64,000 nucleotides of DNA from Halorussus salinus (GCF_004765815.2 NZ_SBIS02000007.1:124001-188000), one strand, 5' to 3'. Positions 1 through 9,741 are shown, numbered from the stretch's first letter. Notes: a model not told the origin generated them from the letters alone. A program made the numbers and translations.

Positions 1-27
1 AATCGCGCTGGAGTAGAACAGAACTGT

Positions 28-1104
28 TCAGAGATTCCGGACGACGGCAACCGCGTCCTCTAGCGCCGGAGCGTCGAACAGTTCGCGGCCGACGTAGGCG
101 TTGGTCCCCGCGGCGTAGAGGTCCCGCGCGGCCGCGACGACCTCGCCGTCCAGCGGTTCGGGCGACGCCTCGCAGAGCGATTTCCAGTCGGCCACGTTCC
201 GTGCCTTCGCCTCCTGTTTGGCCGCCTCGACAGCCTCGACCCACTCGGGTTGGGTGCGCTTGTGGTACTGGCGGACGAACTCCTTGCTGACTTGCTGGCC
301 GTGGAAGGTGAAGCGGTTCTCGTCGAAGGTGCCCACCACGTCGGCGACCCGGACCTCGCCGTCGAAGTAGCAACACTCGATTTTGCCGTCCTCGTGGACC
401 AGTTCGGCCTCGGCGGCCCGCTCGGTCACGACGCGGTTGACCTCGCGGGCGACCGATTCGAGTTCCTCGATGTCGGCCAGTCCCGCGATGCGGTCGGCCT
501 CCCGCCGGGTGAGATAGCGGTCGCCCTCCTCGTACTTCGTGGAGAACTCCACGATTGGCTCCTCCAACTGGACGACGCCCTCGGGCCACTCCTCGAAGTC
601 GAGGCCGTGGTCGGCGGGGTCGGTGCGCCGCCGGAGGCTCGACCCCACGGGGACGCTGTTCCGGAAGACGACTTCGAGCGGAATCAGGTAGTTGTCGCCC
701 GCCTCGTCGTGGTAGGCGTCGTAGTCGTAGTCCCGGCCCTCGTGGGGCAGGTCGGGGACTTGGGTCAACTCGATGGCCATCTCCGTCGGCGGAGCGTCGG
801 CCTCGGCGAGGGGGACGACCTCGCCGGTGTCGGAGTCGTCTCGCGGCTCCGCCGCTCGACTGTCCGAGGCGCGACGCGCCTCGCTATTTACGACTCCTCG
901 GTAGTGGGTCGGGACGCCTTCGTCTTCCAGCAACTCGAAGTTGAACGCGCCCATCGCGCAGAGACTCGCGCCCTTGTCCGGAATCTCGTCGGGCATCTTC
1001 CCCCAGTCGAACACCGAGTAGTCGTCGGTGAAGACGAACGACCCGCGCCCGAGCGTCGTCGCGGTCGGTTCGCGCTCGACGCGGAACTCCTTGACGCTGG
1101 TCAC
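28..1104 (-). CDS. purC: Phosphoribosylaminoimidazole-succinocarboxamide synthase (SAICAR synthetase)
   Basis: Cytosolic purine biosynthesis enzyme joining CAIR and aspartate with ATP to give SAICAR. The N-terminus reads [20 protein letters not shown] followed by a [15 protein letters not shown] stretch, typical of the haloarchaeal form. An ATG 55 codons upstream (1269) is open, but that extension is Arg-rich low complexity and foreign to the family. I therefore chose the GTG at 1104, which has a GAGGTG Shine-Dalgarno-like match just before it, giving 358 residues. An acidic insert around residues 75-110 ([11 protein letters not shown]) is common in halophilic proteins. It is divergent from cofH, with about 300 bp between them. 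Function is confident, the start less so. Confidence 0.9.
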   Translation of the reverse strand: MTSVKEFRVEREPTATTLGRGSFVFTDDYSVFDWGKMPDEIPDKGASLCAMGAFNFELLEDEGVPTHYRGVVNSEARRASDSRAAEPRDDSDTGEVVPLAEADAPPTEMAIELTQVPDLPHEGRDYDYDAYHDEAGDNYLIPLEVVFRNSVPVGSSLRRRTDPADHGLDFEEWPEGVVQLEEPIVEFSTKYEEGDRYLTRREADRIAGLADIEELESVAREVNRVVTERAAEAELVHEDGKIECCYFDGEVRVADVVGTFDENRFTFHGQQVSKEFVRQYHKRTQPEWVEAVEAAKQEAKARNVADWKSLCEASPEPLDGEVVAAARDLYAAGTNAYVGRELFDAPALEDAVAVVRNL

Positions 1105-1380
1105 CGTAACCACCTCGCGCTCGACGCTCGACTCGCGGTCCCTGAATCGCTCGCCCCTGTCTCGCCGTCCCCGTCGCTGTCCGTCATGTGCGAGGGGTGG
1201 CCGCGACCGGACTAAGGCGTTTCCATTCCCGTGCGTACTTTCCGACACTTCGACGCCGGAATTGTGCATCTTCGCGCATTGGTTCGTCGGGTACGTCGTC
1301 GCCGGTCGCGGGCCGTCGCTCCTTCGACGGCGAGACGACGTTCGGACGCCGAGACCAACCGCTCTGCCGTAACCCGTCAG

Positions 1381-1388
1381 TTTTTACC
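1381..1388 (+). promoter_or_regulatory. TATA box of cofH
   Basis: TTTTTACC lies about 28 bases before the cofH ATG at 1412. This spacing implies a transcript that starts at or next to the start codon (leaderless), which is common in haloarchaea. No Shine-Dalgarno is visible between them. Confidence 0.55.
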
Positions 1389-1411
1389 ACTCGCAACCCT
1401 CGTAGCGCGTG

Positions 1412-2803
1412 ATGGTAGACGCGGCCCGGACGAACGTTCCGCGAGGAGAGTTCGACTTCCAGTACGTGCCCGAGACCGACCAGTCGTTCGAGAACGCACT
1501 GGCGAAGGCCAGCGACGGCGAGCGCCTGACGGTCGCCGACGGCATCGAACTCATGACCACCGGTACCGACCGGGAGGGCATCGACCTCGCGCGCAAAGAG
1601 GAGGTACTGGAGGCGGCCGACCGACGCCGGGCCGAGGAGGTCGGCGACGAGGTCACGTTCGTCGCCAACCTGAACAACAACGTCACGACCGCGTGCAACA
1701 CCGGCTGTCTGTTCTGCAACTTCAAGAACACCGCCCAGAACTTCGAGGAGAACGCCGACGAGGAACACGGCGGGTTCACCAAGACGCCCGCCGAGTCGCG
1801 CGAAATCGTGGAGCTGGCCCGCGAAACCGGCATCTACGAGGTCACGTCGGTCAGCGGATTGCACCCCGGTCTCGCGCTGGACGACGAACATCTCGAACGC
1901 CTCGAATCGAGCGACAGGGGCGACCTGAACTACAAGTCCCCCGAGGCGTACGAGACCGACCCCGGCACCTACGTCGAGCAGATGGAGGCGATGAACGTCG
2001 AGGGAATCCACCTCCACTCGATGACGCCCGAGGAGGCCTACCACGCCAGACGAGGCACCGACTGGTCGTACGAAGAAGTGTACCGCCGCCTCAAGGACGC
2101 CGGACTCGACAGCGTGCCGGGCACCGCGGCCGAGATTCTGGTGGACGAGGTGCGGTCGGTCATCTGCCCCGGCAAAATCGGGAGCGACGAGTGGGTCGAG
2201 GCGATGGAGGCCGCCGCGGCGGTCGGTCTCGACACGACCGCGACCATAATGTACGGTCACGTCGAGAACGAGGCCCATCGCGTGATGCACCTGAAACGCA
2301 TCCGAGACCTACAGGACCGGACCGACAACATCACCGAGTTCGTGCCATTGTCGTTCGTCCACCCGAACACGCCCCTCGCCGAGCGCGGGATTATCGACTC
2401 GGGCGCGACGACCCACGAGGACGAACTGATGATAGCGGTCTCCAGACTCTTCCTCGACAACATCGAGAACATCCAGTCGTCGTGGGTCAAGTACGGCGAC
2501 GAGCAGGGACTCAAGATGCTCTCCTGCGGCGCGAACGACTTCATGGGCACGATTCTCTCGGAAGAAATCACGAAGCGCGCGGGCGGCGAGTTCGGCGAGG
2601 CCCGGTCGTTCGCGGAGTACGTCGAGATGATAACCGCCGTCGGTCGGACGCCCGTGGAGCGTTCGACCGACTACCGCCAGCGGCGGGAGATAGACCCCGA
2701 GGACCCGCCGTTCGGTCCGGAGTTGGGTCCGGCCGCCGACGGGACGCCGCTGGTGTCGGACGACGACCGCCCCACTACGACCGAGACGGTCGCGGACGAC
2801 TGA
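1412..2803 (+). CDS. cofH: FO synthase subunit 2, radical SAM (CofH)
   Basis: One of two radical SAM enzymes that build FO, the deazaflavin chromophore of coenzyme F420; the CofH half joins 4-hydroxyphenylpyruvate- or tyrosine-derived material to the ribityl-diaminouracil. The [4Fe-4S]-SAM motif is visible as C95-x3-C99-x2-C102 (CNTGCLFC). A barrel with GLHPGL and HLHSMTPEEA segments and the C-terminal HPNTPLAERG and SCGANDFMGT motifs of the CofH/MqnC group follow. It has 463 residues. GTG at 1409 is also open, but ATG at 1412 fits the TATA spacing better. Its partners cofG (6.6 kb) and cofC (10.7 kb) are in the same window. The C-terminal 45 residues are acidic and probably disordered. Confidence 0.95.
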   Translation: MVDAARTNVPRGEFDFQYVPETDQSFENALAKASDGERLTVADGIELMTTGTDREGIDLARKEEVLEAADRRRAEEVGDEVTFVANLNNNVTTACNTGCLFCNFKNTAQNFEENADEEHGGFTKTPAESREIVELARETGIYEVTSVSGLHPGLALDDEHLERLESSDRGDLNYKSPEAYETDPGTYVEQMEAMNVEGIHLHSMTPEEAYHARRGTDWSYEEVYRRLKDAGLDSVPGTAAEILVDEVRSVICPGKIGSDEWVEAMEAAAAVGLDTTATIMYGHVENEAHRVMHLKRIRDLQDRTDNITEFVPLSFVHPNTPLAERGIIDSGATTHEDELMIAVSRLFLDNIENIQSSWVKYGDEQGLKMLSCGANDFMGTILSEEITKRAGGEFGEARSFAEYVEMITAVGRTPVERSTDYRQRREIDPEDPPFGPELGPAADGTPLVSDDDRPTTTETVADD

Positions 2804-2851
2804 GGGGAACGAGAGCGTGACGGCAACGAGACCGACGCGAGGAGTCCGACC

Positions 2852-3409
2852 ATGATGAACACGACTCACGCCGCGATGGGGGTCACGCTGGCGGCCCCGC
2901 TCGCGGTCGTCGCGCCCGAGTTCGCGCCCGCGGCCGCGCTGGCCGGACTCGCCGGGGGCGTCTTCCCGGACCTCGACCTGCTGTCGGGCCAGCACCGCCG
3001 GACGCTCCACTTTCCGGTGTACTACGGCGTCGCCGGACTCGCGGCGGGCGGCGTCGCGCTCGTCGCTCCGACGACGTGGACGATTGCGGTGGCGTTCTTC
3101 CTGCTGTCGGCCGCGCTCCACTGCGTGACCGACGCGGCGGGCGGCGGCCTCGAACTCCGGCCGTGGGAGGCCACCGACGACCGGGGCGTCTACGTCCACC
3201 CCGCGGGTCGGTGGACGCCGCCGCGGCGCTGGATTCGCTACGACGGCGCGCCCGAGGACCTCCTGTTGGCGGGACTCCTCTCGTTGCCGGGCCTGTTAGT
3301 CTTCGACGGCACGATTCGCGCGCTGACGGTCCTCGGCCTCGCGGTGTCGGTCGTGTACGTCGCGGTCAGGAAACGTCTGCCGGACGTTGAGACCCGATTC
3401 CTGCGATGA
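2852..3409 (+). CDS. YdjM/DUF457-type membrane metal-dependent hydrolase
   Basis: A 185-residue protein with about four hydrophobic segments. Residues seen in this family of membrane-bound predicted metal-dependent hydrolases are present: H6 near the N-terminus, FPDLD at about 38, the HRRTLHF histidine pair at about 49, and LHCVTD at about 90. The substrate is unknown. A GAGGAG Shine-Dalgarno-like sequence precedes the ATG at 2852 (a second ATG follows at once). It starts about 50 bp after cofH and could be read through from it, but nothing ties it to F420. The family assignment is good, the chemistry is inference. Confidence 0.75.
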   Translation: MMNTTHAAMGVTLAAPLAVVAPEFAPAAALAGLAGGVFPDLDLLSGQHRRTLHFPVYYGVAGLAAGGVALVAPTTWTIAVAFFLLSAALHCVTDAAGGGLELRPWEATDDRGVYVHPAGRWTPPRRWIRYDGAPEDLLLAGLLSLPGLLVFDGTIRALTVLGLAVSVVYVAVRKRLPDVETRFLR

Positions 3410-3457
3410 AAATCCGCCGACAGTTCGGGCGAAACGAACGGCGGCTACTTCATCACA

Positions 3458-3464
3458 TTTATGA
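3458..3464 (+). promoter_or_regulatory. TATA box of the sensor-kinase operon
   Basis: TTTATGA lies about 29 bases before the ATG at 3490, the expected distance for a leaderless transcript. It lies inside an in-frame upstream extension of the kinase ORF (from 3406), which argues against that longer start. Confidence 0.55.
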
Positions 3465-3489
3465 CATCAGGTGGGATTGGACGACACAC

Positions 3490-4941
3490 ATGGACACCGC
3501 TATCAGGGTGTTGGTCGTAGACGACAGCAACTTCTACGCGCAACTCGTCGCCGACACCCTCGCGACGGACTACGACATGGAGACGCTGACGGGCAACGAC
3601 GCCCGCGAGGGACTCGACCTCCTCGAAACGTCGGAAGTCGATTGCGTGGTGACGGACTACCAGATGCCGGAACTCGACGGCATCGAGTTTCTGGAGGCGG
3701 CCCGCGAGCGCGGCTTCGAGCAACCGTTCATCCTCCTGACCGGGACCGGGAGCGAGACGGTGGCCAGCGAGGCGGTCGCGGCGGGCGTCACCCACTACTT
3801 CCAGAAGGACGAGGGCGACCAGCAGTTCGAGAAACTGGCGAACCAGATAGACAACGCCGTCGAGCAACGCCGGACCGAGAGGAAGTACGAGTTGCTGGTG
3901 GACAACTCCCCGGACCTCATCGCGCAGGTGAACGCCGACGGGGAGTTCGTCATGACCAACGAGGCGATGGCCGACTCCTTCGACGCGACGCCGGGCGCGC
4001 TGACCGGCACGTCGCTGTTCGACCTGATGCCCGAGGAGATAGCGGCCGAACGCCTCGAAGTCGGTCGGGAGGTCATCGAGACCGGCGAGACCCGACGGTT
4101 CGAGGACGGCTACGACGGCCAGTACTTCCACAACGTCTTCGTCCCGGTGGACCTGCCCGGCGAGCGCGAGACGTTTCAGGTCATCGCTCGGGACATCACC
4201 GACCGCAAGGAGACCGAGATAGAGCTGAAAGAGACCGTCGAGAAGTTAGAGGAGTCCAACGCCCAGTTGGAGCAGTTCGCCTACGTCGCTTCTCACGACC
4301 TACAGGAACCCCTTCGGATGGTGTCGAGCTACATGCAACTGCTCGAACGCCAGTACGCCGACGAGTTAGACGACGACGCGCAGGAGTTCATCGAGTACGC
4401 CGTGGACGGAGCCGACCGGATGAAACAGATGATAAACGACCTCCTCCAGTACTCGCGGGTGGACACCCGAGGAGGCGACTTCGAGGAGACCGACTTCGAG
4501 GCGGTCTTCGAGCAGGCCCGCGACAACCTCCAAGTCGCCATCGCCGAGAGCGACGCCGAGATAACCCGCGACTCGCTTCCGACCGTGGTCTGTGACGAGA
4601 GCCAGATGGTGATGTTGCTCCAGAACTTCGTGAGCAACGCCATCAAGTACTGCGACGAGGGGTCGCCCCGCGTCCACGTCAGCGCCGAGCGCGACGGCGA
4701 CGAGTACGTCTTCGGGGTCAGCGACAACGGTATCGGGATTCCCGAGGACCAACTCGACGAGGTGTTCCGCATCTTCGGGCGACTCCACGGCAAAGACGAG
4801 TACTCGGGCACCGGCATCGGACTGGCGATGTGCCAGAAGATAGTGGACCGCCACGAGGGCGACGTGTGGGTCGAGTCCGAAGTCGGTGAGGGTTCGACCT
4901 TCTACTTCTCGCTCCCCGCGGGAGGTGTCGCGGATGACTGA
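3490..4941 (+). CDS. Hybrid response regulator-PAS-histidine kinase
   Basis: A soluble signalling protein of 483 residues. Order of domains: receiver domain (residues 1-125; acidic pocket D11/D12, phospho-acceptor D56 in [12 protein letters not shown], Lys in HYFQKDE); PAS domain (about 135-250, [17 protein letters not shown]); coiled linker; HisKA with H269 in [20 protein letters not shown]; HATPase with NAIKY (N box), DNGIGIP (G1) and GTGIGLA (G2). There are no membrane segments, so any stimulus is intracellular or comes through a partner. ATG at 3490 was chosen because a TATA box sits 29 bases upstream. Its stop codon overlaps the start of the next gene by 8 bases. Confidence 0.9.
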   Translation: MDTAIRVLVVDDSNFYAQLVADTLATDYDMETLTGNDAREGLDLLETSEVDCVVTDYQMPELDGIEFLEAARERGFEQPFILLTGTGSETVASEAVAAGVTHYFQKDEGDQQFEKLANQIDNAVEQRRTERKYELLVDNSPDLIAQVNADGEFVMTNEAMADSFDATPGALTGTSLFDLMPEEIAAERLEVGREVIETGETRRFEDGYDGQYFHNVFVPVDLPGERETFQVIARDITDRKETEIELKETVEKLEESNAQLEQFAYVASHDLQEPLRMVSSYMQLLERQYADELDDDAQEFIEYAVDGADRMKQMINDLLQYSRVDTRGGDFEETDFEAVFEQARDNLQVAIAESDAEITRDSLPTVVCDESQMVMLLQNFVSNAIKYCDEGSPRVHVSAERDGDEYVFGVSDNGIGIPEDQLDEVFRIFGRLHGKDEYSGTGIGLAMCQKIVDRHEGDVWVESEVGEGSTFYFSLPAGGVADD

Positions 4942-5386
4942 GGGTTTCGCGGGCGAGCCGATAGAGATTCTGCTGGTCGAGGACAACCCCGGCGACGTGC
5001 GACTGACCGAGGAGGCGCTGGAACGCGGCGACGTGCTGAACAACCTCCACGTCGTCGGCGACGGGGTGGAGGCGATGAAGTTCCTCGAATGCGAGGGTGA
5101 GTACGCCGACACCCCGCAACCGGACCTCGTGTTGCTGGACCTCAATCTGCCCCGGAAGGACGGCACGGAGGTGCTGAAGGAGATAGACGAGGACCGGGAA
5201 CTCCGGCGCATCCCGGTGGTCGTGCTGACCAGTTCCGAGGCCGAGGAGGACATCGCCCGGAGCTACGAACTCCACGCCAACGCCTACATCACCAAGCCCG
5301 TGGACATCGACCAGTTCATCGAGGTGGCACAGAACTTAGAGCAGTTCTGGCTGTCCATCGTCAAACTCCCGCCCAACGATGAGTGA
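4934..5386 (+). CDS. Stand-alone receiver-domain response regulator
   Basis: A 150-residue single REC domain of the Rcp1-like type often paired with HisKA kinases. It has D19/E18 in [12 protein letters not shown], phospho-acceptor D69 in [12 protein letters not shown], the switch Thr/Ser in [12 protein letters not shown] and the Lys in AYITKPVD. There is no output domain, so it probably relays phosphate or signals by protein contact. A strong Shine-Dalgarno, GGAGGTG at 4921-4927, lies 6 bases before the ATG and fixes this start. The gene overlaps both neighbours by 8 bases (ATGACTGA at 4934-4941), which implies translational coupling. Confidence 0.92.
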   Translation: MTEGFAGEPIEILLVEDNPGDVRLTEEALERGDVLNNLHVVGDGVEAMKFLECEGEYADTPQPDLVLLDLNLPRKDGTEVLKEIDEDRELRRIPVVVLTSSEAEEDIARSYELHANAYITKPVDIDQFIEVAQNLEQFWLSIVKLPPNDE

Positions 5387-6539
5387 GCAATCGCCCGACG
5401 GGACCGCCGAGACGGTCGGCGACCACGCCGACGACGAGGCGTCGAGCGACGCGCCCGACGAGACGACGATTCTCCTCGTGGAGGACAACGACGGCGACGC
5501 CCGCCTCATCGAGGAGATGATTCAGATGAAGAGCAACATGCTCGACGACAGCAGCAGTTTCCCCAACGTCTCGCTCGTCCGGGAGGACTGTCTCGAAGAC
5601 GGACTGGACCGACTCGCCGCCGAGCCCATCGACATCGTTCTGCTTGACCTGATGCTCCCCGACAGCAGCGGCAAGGGGACCCTCGACGCGGTCCTCGACC
5701 AGACCCGCGAGGTGCCCATCGTCCTGCTGACCGGCCTCAACGACCGGGAGTTCGGGGTCGAAGCGGTCCAGCGCGGCGCGCAGGACTACCTCGTCAAGGG
5801 CGAGATAGACGGCGAACTCCTCGTCCGGACGATGCGCTACGCGATGGAGCGCAAGAAGAACGAGCGCGAACTCGCCCGGCGAAACGAGCAGTTGGCCATC
5901 CTGAACCAGATTCTCGAACACGACATCCGCAACGACATGAACGTCGTCTGCGGGACCGCCGAACTCCTGCGCGACAGGGTCGAGGAGGGCGACCACGCGA
6001 CGCTCCTCGACCGGATGTTGGAGAACAGCGAACACGTCGTGGAACTCACCGAGACCGTCTCGACCCTGCTGGAGACCATCACCGGCGAGCAGGACCCCGA
6101 CCTCGAACCGGTGGACGCGGGCCGGATGCTCGAATCCGAACTCCGGAAGGCCCGGACCTCTCACGAGGGCGCGACCTTCGCCGTGGACGGCGAGATTCCG
6201 AGCGTGTCGGTCCGGGCGAACAACATGCTCTCGTCGGTGTTCAGCAACCTGTTGAACAACGCGGTCCAGCACAACGACACCGACGACCCGCGAGTCGAGG
6301 TCGGCGTCGAGGTCGGCGACGAGCGCGTCGAGATTCGAATCGCGGACGACGGGCCGGGCATCGCGCCCGACCGCCGCGACGAAATCTTCGGCCGAGGAGA
6401 GCAGGGCATCGACAGTTCCGGCACCGGCATCGGTCTCTATCTGGTGGACACGCTGGTCGAGCAGTACGGCGGGTCGGTTCGCGTCGAGGACAACGACCCC
6501 CGCGGCGCGGTGTTCGTGGTCGAGTTGGTCGCGCTGTAG
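5379..6539 (+). CDS. Response regulator-histidine kinase hybrid
   Basis: Third gene of the signalling operon, 386 residues. An acidic N-terminal tail (1-28) precedes a receiver domain with [12 protein letters not shown] and D90 in [12 protein letters not shown], and the YLVKGEID lysine. A coiled segment leads to a haloarchaeal-type H box around H181 ([11 protein letters not shown]), then a HATPase with [18 protein letters not shown] and GTGIGLYLV. There is no membrane span or PAS. The start overlaps the previous stop by 8 bases (ATGAGTGA), the same arrangement as the upstream junction. Together the three genes look like a phosphorelay: REC-PAS-kinase, REC shuttle, REC-kinase. Confidence 0.9.
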   Translation: MSEQSPDGTAETVGDHADDEASSDAPDETTILLVEDNDGDARLIEEMIQMKSNMLDDSSSFPNVSLVREDCLEDGLDRLAAEPIDIVLLDLMLPDSSGKGTLDAVLDQTREVPIVLLTGLNDREFGVEAVQRGAQDYLVKGEIDGELLVRTMRYAMERKKNERELARRNEQLAILNQILEHDIRNDMNVVCGTAELLRDRVEEGDHATLLDRMLENSEHVVELTETVSTLLETITGEQDPDLEPVDAGRMLESELRKARTSHEGATFAVDGEIPSVSVRANNMLSSVFSNLLNNAVQHNDTDDPRVEVGVEVGDERVEIRIADDGPGIAPDRRDEIFGRGEQGIDSSGTGIGLYLVDTLVEQYGGSVRVEDNDPRGAVFVVELVAL

Positions 6540-6566
6540 GCGGCGAGCGCGGTCGCACCGCAGTTT

Positions 6567-7694
6567 TCAGAGGAGATTTCGATACCGCTCGCCCGCCTCG
6601 TCGTCGGCCGCGATAGCGTCCCGAATCGTCCCGGAGACCCACTCGTCGCGTCTCACGTCGCGGTCTTCGCCACCCGACGCCGCCGGAAGGTAGCGCCGAT
6701 ACACCGGCAGTCGCTCGCGGAGGGGCACCCCGGCCTCGTCGGCGATGTCCTCTAACTCCCGCAGGGCGGGCCACTCGTACTCGGGATTGATGTGGTCGTC
6801 GGTCACGGGCGAGACGCCGCCCAAGTCGTCCACGCCGCAGTCCAGCAACTCGCGGGTCGGCGAGAGGTTGGGCGGGACCTGCACCGACACCTCGTCGGGG
6901 AGACAGTCGCGGGCCATCGCCACGACCCGGCGCATCGTCTCGACGGAGGGTTGCTCGTACGACGACCGCTCGTTCGGGACGACGTTCTGGACGATGACCT
7001 CTTGGACGTGGCCGTACCGCTCGTGCAACTCCCGGATTGCCAGCAGGCTCTCGGCCCGGTCGCGCCACTCCTCGCCGATTCCCACGAGGAGGCCGGTGGT
7101 GAACGGCACGCCCAACTCGCCCGCATTGCGGATGGTGTTGAGGCGCTGGCCGGGGTTCTTCACGCGCGGCCCGGCGTGGGCGTCCACGTCGGCGGTAGTT
7201 TCGAGCATCACGCCCATCGAGGCGTTCGCGTCCGCGACCGTCGCCATCTGCTCGCGGGTCTGGTCGCCGGGGTTGCTGTGGGGGAGCAGGCCCTCGTCCA
7301 GCGCGATTTCACAGACCTCTCGGAGGTACTCGTGGATGGAGTCGTGGCCCCAGTCGGCGAGTTGGGCGTGAATCCGGTCGTAGCGGTCGTCGGGGTCGTC
7401 CCCGAAGGTGAACAGGGCCTCCGTACACCCGGCGTCCGCGCCAGTTTGAACGATGTCCCGGACCTCCTCGGGCGATAGCAGGGAGGCCTCGCCCGGCGGG
7501 TCGAAGTAGGTGCAGTAGGTGCAGGTGTACCGACACGCGGTCGTGAGCGGGACGAAGACGTTCTTCGCGAAGGTGAGTTCGTCCGCCGCGTCCACGTCGT
7601 CGGGGGTGACTTCGAGGAGTCGCGCGACCTCCTCGTCGGAGATGGAGAGGTCGATGTCGTACTCGTCTGCGCCCGGAATCTCGGCACCAGCCAT
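6567..7694 (-). CDS. cofG: FO synthase subunit 1, radical SAM (CofG)
   Basis: Partner of CofH in FO synthesis for coenzyme F420; CofG carries out the second radical SAM step that closes the deazaflavin ring. It has 375 residues. The cluster motif is C54-x3-C58-x2-C61 (CRYTCTYC), followed by SLLSPEEVRDI, the conserved HSNPGD and LETTADVD segments and NLSPTRELLDCGVDDLGGVSP near residue 270, all typical of CofG. It is convergent with the kinase operon (27 bp apart). Directly upstream (to its right) is the ATPase-TOPRIM cassette, which separates it from cofC. Confidence 0.95.
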   Translation of the reverse strand: MAGAEIPGADEYDIDLSISDEEVARLLEVTPDDVDAADELTFAKNVFVPLTTACRYTCTYCTYFDPPGEASLLSPEEVRDIVQTGADAGCTEALFTFGDDPDDRYDRIHAQLADWGHDSIHEYLREVCEIALDEGLLPHSNPGDQTREQMATVADANASMGVMLETTADVDAHAGPRVKNPGQRLNTIRNAGELGVPFTTGLLVGIGEEWRDRAESLLAIRELHERYGHVQEVIVQNVVPNERSSYEQPSVETMRRVVAMARDCLPDEVSVQVPPNLSPTRELLDCGVDDLGGVSPVTDDHINPEYEWPALRELEDIADEAGVPLRERLPVYRRYLPAASGGEDRDVRRDEWVSGTIRDAIAADDEAGERYRNLL

Positions 7695-7749
7695 CCTCGG
7701 GAACTACGCTACCGCGAGGAAAAGGGTTTGGAAGTTCCGTCAGCGCGGT

Positions 7750-8358
7750 TCAAAGAAGCGTTCGCCGGAGCAGTCTGTCGAACGACCCGCCGTCAAGCAA
7801 CGACGCCAGTTTCTGGGCCTGTGTTTCCGGGCCGTCTTCGTCCTTGTCGATGCCTGCGGCCGTTTCGAGGTCGTCGCGGAACGCGAGAATCGTGAAACCG
7901 GTTCGGGGGTCGTTACCACGTTCGTTTTCGAGCGTGACCTCCCGAGCAACCATCTCGCGGCACCGACCGAGACGTTCCGTCTCACCGATTCGAAGTCCCG
8001 CCCCTCGATGGCGCTGTCGGACGCGCTCTCGAATGTCGCTCACGAAGTCGCCGATTTCGGTCGTATCGAGGTCCACGAGAACGTACTTTTCGACCGGTTT
8101 CGTCGCCAAGTCGCGGATGACGACCGAGAATCCAGTCTTGAGGTTCGGTTTCCCGTTCTCAGACTTGACGAGGAGGTTGTGGTCGTTCCACCCACCCAAG
8201 AACGACCGTATCTTGTCGGACTCTTTGTGGGGAAGGTCGTCCCGCGAGACGTTTCCGATTACGAGGTCGTCAAGTCGTGGATTATCGTGATACTTATCGA
8301 AGAACTTACGCATGAAACGCACGTCGCGCTCACCCTCGCTGAAGACGATTTTCGACAT
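7750..8358 (-). CDS. Small TOPRIM-like protein paired with an ATPase
   Basis: A 202-residue protein not assigned to a named family here. The N-terminus SKIVFSEGERDVRFMRKFF matches the TOPRIM first strand and catalytic Glu (E8). VLVDLD at about 93-98 supplies the DxD pair (D96, D98) expected in that fold. A nuclease or nucleotidyl-transfer activity is therefore plausible but inferred. It starts 5 bases after the stop of the upstream ATPase gene, so both are surely one transcript. OLD, Gabija and PARIS-type antiviral systems combine an ABC/OLD ATPase with a TOPRIM nuclease, either fused or as two genes. The protein is shorter than a DUF4435 (AriB) partner. Confidence 0.7.
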   Translation of the reverse strand: MSKIVFSEGERDVRFMRKFFDKYHDNPRLDDLVIGNVSRDDLPHKESDKIRSFLGGWNDHNLLVKSENGKPNLKTGFSVVIRDLATKPVEKYVLVDLDTTEIGDFVSDIRERVRQRHRGAGLRIGETERLGRCREMVAREVTLENERGNDPRTGFTILAFRDDLETAAGIDKDEDGPETQAQKLASLLDGGSFDRLLRRTLL

Positions 8359-8363
8359 CGGCG

Positions 8364-9614
8364 CTAAATCCCTCGCAGATCTAAATGAAGGTCTTTGAGT
8401 TGGTGTTCGGCCTCCTCGTAGGTCGAAACGTCCGCGCCGAAGTCGTCCATCTTGACGAGCGAGAACTCGTCTTCGAGGTAGTCGCGCTTCTCCTCGGGCA
8501 TATCGGTGAAGAAGTCCCGGATGAAGTCGTGGTCGTGTGTAGTGATGAAAAATTGGATGTCTTCGTCGCGGGCGAGGTCGATGAGGAAGTGGACGAGTTC
8601 AGTGACGTAGCCGGGATGCATGTGAGTCTCCGGTTCCTCGATGAGGACGATTTCGTTCTCCACGTCGTCGTCCATGAGTTCCCAGAGAAGGCCGACGATA
8701 GACTTGAAACCGTCGCCCATGAAGTCGTACGGTACCTGCTCTTTCTCTCCATTTTCGTCTTCGAATATCAGGCTTTCGAGCGTGAACGTCTTGAGGTCGT
8801 CCACGATTCCTTTTTCTTTGACAAAATCGCCGATGTCGTCTATTTTAATCGGCTCTCGGTCGTCGCCTTTCCTTTCGATACCCTCTGCGAGGTTGATAGA
8901 CTCGATAAAAGTCACCGAACCGCGATTCTCAGGGGAGACCAGGTGTAGTTTTCCAGTTTCGAGTCCAAGTTCTACGTCTTCAGAACCGAAGTCAAGATAT
9001 CCAACAAGTGCTTCATTGCTGATTACGAGAATGGAGTCGAGTTCTTCTCGCTGGCCGAGATTTTTACGGACTTCTTCCCAAGCAGTCTTCAGTATGGCCT
9101 TGCTCTGGTCACCGCCGAGTAAATAAGGGAATTTGCTCCCAGAGATGGAAAGCACCAGTATCTCTTCTCGAAGTTCAGCGATAGATTCTTGAGTCAATTG
9201 CTTTTCTACGCTCCGCTGTACTATCTCGTCAATCTCGTCTTTAAGACCAGTTTCTTCGGCATCGTCGAACGGAGGACTGTTGAACTGTAAATTGTACTCT
9301 ACTTTTTCCAAAACCACCTCTGAGAAATACTTTCTCGCCTCAGACGGGGACGGATGTTCGAGACTGATTTCGATATCTGACGCTCTTGTTTCAGCACCGA
9401 GGTTACCTGTTTCGTACCTGTTATTGATTACATGGCCCAGATTGTCCCCAAAATCGGTTATTCTCTTGGGAGTAAATAGCAAATCCACAGCCTCCAAAAA
9501 CGAAGTCTTCCCCGTATTGTTCCGTCCAGTAATCAGATTGATGTCGGTAGGCTCGAATTCGACGTACTCCAACCCCTTGAACCCCTCAATCTCGACGTAT
9601 TCGAGTTCCGTCAT
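8364..9614 (-). CDS. OLD/AAA15-type ABC ATPase of a candidate defence pair
   Basis: A 416-residue SMC/RecF-like ATPase. N-terminal strand LEYVEIEGFKGLEYVEF; Walker A GRNNTGKTS at 30-38; signature-like MGDGFKS near 300; Walker B VLIEEPETHMHP near 325; H-loop FITTHDHDF near 355. The middle (about 90-280) is a variable helical insert. There is no C-terminal TOPRIM domain; that role seems to lie in the next gene, 5 bases downstream. The base composition is clearly more AT-rich than in the flanking F420 genes, with many A/T third positions, suggesting acquisition by transfer. Known relatives act in phage defence (OLD, PARIS AriA); a function here is inferred. Confidence 0.8.
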   Translation of the reverse strand: MTELEYVEIEGFKGLEYVEFEPTDINLITGRNNTGKTSFLEAVDLLFTPKRITDFGDNLGHVINNRYETGNLGAETRASDIEISLEHPSPSEARKYFSEVVLEKVEYNLQFNSPPFDDAEETGLKDEIDEIVQRSVEKQLTQESIAELREEILVLSISGSKFPYLLGGDQSKAILKTAWEEVRKNLGQREELDSILVISNEALVGYLDFGSEDVELGLETGKLHLVSPENRGSVTFIESINLAEGIERKGDDREPIKIDDIGDFVKEKGIVDDLKTFTLESLIFEDENGEKEQVPYDFMGDGFKSIVGLLWELMDDDVENEIVLIEEPETHMHPGYVTELVHFLIDLARDEDIQFFITTHDHDFIRDFFTDMPEEKRDYLEDEFSLVKMDDFGADVSTYEEAEHQLKDLHLDLRGI

Positions 9615-9646
9615 CGGTAGTCGCTCGCCCGAAGGTTGGCCGTCAT

Positions 9647-9656
9647 GATATAAAAA
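9647..9656 (-). promoter_or_regulatory. TATA box of the ATPase-TOPRIM cassette
   Basis: Read on the minus strand this is TTTTTATATC, centred about 37 bases before the ATPase ATG at 9614. Transcription would start near 9625, leaving a leader of roughly ten bases. It faces the + strand promoter at 9733 across a 150-bp divergent gap. Confidence 0.5.
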
Positions 9657-9732
9657 CGATAGCCTTCAGATGTGCCGAACTGATTTTTCACTGTCTTCGT
9701 AAAGTCGCATTTTGTCTGAACAAGTAAACCGG

Positions 9733-9741
9733 CCTTTTATG
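9733..9741 (+). promoter_or_regulatory. TATA box before a micro-ORF
   Basis: CCTTTTATG lies about 27 bases before the ATG at 9765, the spacing of a leaderless haloarchaeal gene. This spacing is the main support for the 25-codon ORF. Confidence 0.45.

Noticed and set aside
1105-1269. A 55-residue N-terminal extension of PurC
   Set aside because: Arg-rich, not found in the family, and a GTG with a good Shine-Dalgarno sits at the expected start.
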